Position numbers and translations under genes: made by a program. A model generated the notes under the pieces. It did not search any database. It worked only from the letters and a program-made list of their open reading frames with translations, and was not told where the DNA came from. Positions 62,799-64,000 of a DNA stretch of 64,000 nt are shown here, in pieces (position 1 is the first letter of the stretch; the number at the start of each line of letters is the position of its first letter). Source of the DNA: Actinoplanes philippinensis. GTDB taxonomy: Bacteria; Actinomycetota; Actinomycetes; Mycobacteriales; Micromonosporaceae. The stretch is from positions 62,001 through 126,000 of the forward strand of contig NZ_FONV01000016.1 of assembly GCF_900113015.1 (NCBI RefSeq), written 5' to 3'.

Positions 62799-63932
62799 TC
62801 ACCTCGGCCGGCCTTCGCGTAGTTCTCGCACGAGCGAGGAGACGACTGCCTTGAGGCTTCCGCCCTGAGCCTTCGCGACCCTCAGCTGACGCTGATAGCT
62901 CGCGCCGCCGACGATGATGTCTCTCACGTCATTCAGCTCTGCCGAGCAGCCGAGCGATTCAGCGGTGGGCTCGAGCAGCGGCAGCAACTCCGCGAGGTCC
63001 TCGGTGACGAGCCGCTCATCGCCGGCAGCGTTGCGGACGATGATGGCGTCCATGCCGTAGCGGGCCGCCCGCCACTTGTTCTCACGGACGAACCACGCCG
63101 GGAGCGTCGGTATCGCCCGGCCGGCGTCGAGCTCTCGGGAGAAGTGTTCGACCAGGCACTGGGTCAGGGCCGCAATCGCGCCGATCTCGTGCGGGGTGGA
63201 GATCCCGTCGAATGTCCGGACCTCGATCGTCCCCCACCTCGGTGACGGACGTATGTCCCAGCGCAGCTCGTTCAGCTCCTCGATGACGCCGATGTGCTGC
63301 AGGTCGGCCACCATCTGCTCGTACTGGGCCCACTCGCTGAACTGCGGCGGCAGCCCGGCGGTCGGCAGCTGCTGGAACATCAGCGCCCGATTGGACGCGT
63401 ACCCGGTGTTCTCCCCCGCCCAGAACGGGCTCGACGCGCTGAGCGCCTGAAAATGCGGCAGATAGGTGAGCAGACCGTCGATGATCGGCAACACCTTGCG
63501 GCGGTCCTCGACCGAAACATGGACGTGCACACCCCAGATCATCATCTGCCGGCCCCACCACCGGGTCCGGTCGATGAGGATGTCATAGCGCGGCTTGTCC
63601 GGCGTCACCTCCTGTTGGAACCACTGGCTGAACGGATGCGTACCCGCCGAGATGAGGTCGACGCCCATGGGTTCGGCGACCGTATCGACACGCTCGACCA
63701 ACCGAACCAGGTCGTCGATCGCGCCCCGGACGCGGTGATGCGGTGCACTCACGATCTCGACGGTGTTGGTGAGCAACTCGTTCGTCACGTGCGGAAAGGT
63801 GTCGGCGGTGCCGAGCTTGTGAAGCAGCTCGGGGGCCGCCGGGGAGAGCTCGCCGCTTCGCCGATCAACGCACGCGATCTCCCACTCGATACCTAGACGC
63901 GATCTGATTGAGGGCGCGAAGCCGATACGCAT
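62799..63932 (-). CDS. YbdK-type carboxylate-amine ligase (glutamate-cysteine ligase family 2)
   Basis: 377 residues from ATG 63932. GIEWEIACVDRRSGELSP, NELLTNTVEIVSAPHHRVRG, GTHPFSQWFQQEVTPDKPRY, WGVHVHVSVEDRRKVLPIID, WGTIEVRTFDGISTPHEIGA and the C-terminal SYQRQLRVAKAQGGSLKAVV are the GCS2/YbdK blocks. Family members join Glu and an amine with ATP, with weak glutamate-cysteine ligase activity in some. Actinomycetes lacking glutathione carry several; the product here is not defined. Confidence 0.92.
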   Translation of the reverse strand: MRIGFAPSIRSRLGIEWEIACVDRRSGELSPAAPELLHKLGTADTFPHVTNELLTNTVEIVSAPHHRVRGAIDDLVRLVERVDTVAEPMGVDLISAGTHPFSQWFQQEVTPDKPRYDILIDRTRWWGRQMMIWGVHVHVSVEDRRKVLPIIDGLLTYLPHFQALSASSPFWAGENTGYASNRALMFQQLPTAGLPPQFSEWAQYEQMVADLQHIGVIEELNELRWDIRPSPRWGTIEVRTFDGISTPHEIGAIAALTQCLVEHFSRELDAGRAIPTLPAWFVRENKWRAARYGMDAIIVRNAAGDERLVTEDLAELLPLLEPTAESLGCSAELNDVRDIIVGGASYQRQLRVAKAQGGSLKAVVSSLVRELREGRPR

Positions 63933-64000
63933 GACCCAACAATAGGAACGCACCCCGGTGCCGTCGATCCTCGCCGACCTGCGCCCACCCTGCGGACCCC

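Noticed and set aside
62582-62868. Two overlapping plus-strand ORFs of ~90 codons before the ligase gene
   Set aside because: Only the first ~20 residues of one look family-like (SMP-30 type); the rest is low-complexity Arg-rich and is treated as a remnant at most.

Overview
The window is 64 kb of very GC-rich DNA with short intergenic gaps, many GTG starts and many ATGA/GTGA stop-start overlaps. This points to an actinomycete chromosome. Protein style (CebR-box cellulase with CBM2, DUF4184, DUF6817, ECF41 sigma factor, AbfB membrane protein) fits Micromonosporaceae, probably an Actinoplanes-like organism; that placement is inference. No rRNA, tRNA, CRISPR array, transposase or replication origin was seen.

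Layout. (1) 0.15-5.2 kb: a PucR-type regulator diverges from a class II aldolase/class III aminotransferase fusion and an FGGY sugar kinase, a compact catabolic operon. (2) 5.3-10 kb: a membrane-anchored ATPase with TPR-like repeats, a LuxR-type regulator, a small ORF and a 5'-truncated PotD gene followed by five 21-bp tandem repeats. (3) 10-28.3 kb: mostly ordinary chromosomal genes: DUF6817, 2'-5' RNA ligase family, AhpD-like protein plus ECF41 sigma factor, DedA, DivIVA, AbfB protein with a divergent LacI regulator, a GGDEF-EAL protein, signal peptidase I, an NTF2-like protein, DUF4184, dienelactone hydrolase, a secreted penicillin-acylase-family enzyme, a secreted trypsin-like protease, a VOC protein with a divergent WYL regulator, and a PAS-EAL protein. 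Between the sigma factor and dedA lie three 62-bp tandem repeats. Each reads as a 21-residue ORF joined to the next by a 4-base stop/start overlap. (4) 28.5-34.6 kb: an island of hypothetical and immunity-like genes (Imm51, SMI1/KNR4, DUF7660-like and unknowns), several degraded, with somewhat lower GC. (5) 34.8-38.5 kb: an alpha/beta hydrolase, a GH5 cellulase with a CebR-type operator, and two abutting gene fragments (metI and a flavin monooxygenase). (6) 38.6-62.6 kb: two facing gene sets for scavenging an organic (probably sulfur-containing) compound. Set A is one 13.7-kb, 12-gene operon on the minus strand: peptide/nickel-type ABC importer, four luciferase-like flavin monooxygenases, an SfnB-like acyl-CoA dehydrogenase-fold enzyme, two aldo/keto reductases and a nitroreductase-fold protein. 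Set B has an SsuD-like monooxygenase, a second SfnB-like enzyme, a second complete ABC importer, a third acyl-CoA-dehydrogenase-fold protein and a broken MFS gene. DUF4395 lies between the sets. The three promoter regions of these sets share a CC(T/G)ATAG(G/A)TT element, which suggests one common regulator. (7) 62.8-63.9 kb: a YbdK-type carboxylate-amine ligase.

The sequences most worth a second look are the tandem overlapping micro-ORFs after the ECF41 gene, the aldolase-aminotransferase fusion operon, the immunity-gene island, and the shared promoter element of the paired importer/monooxygenase sets.
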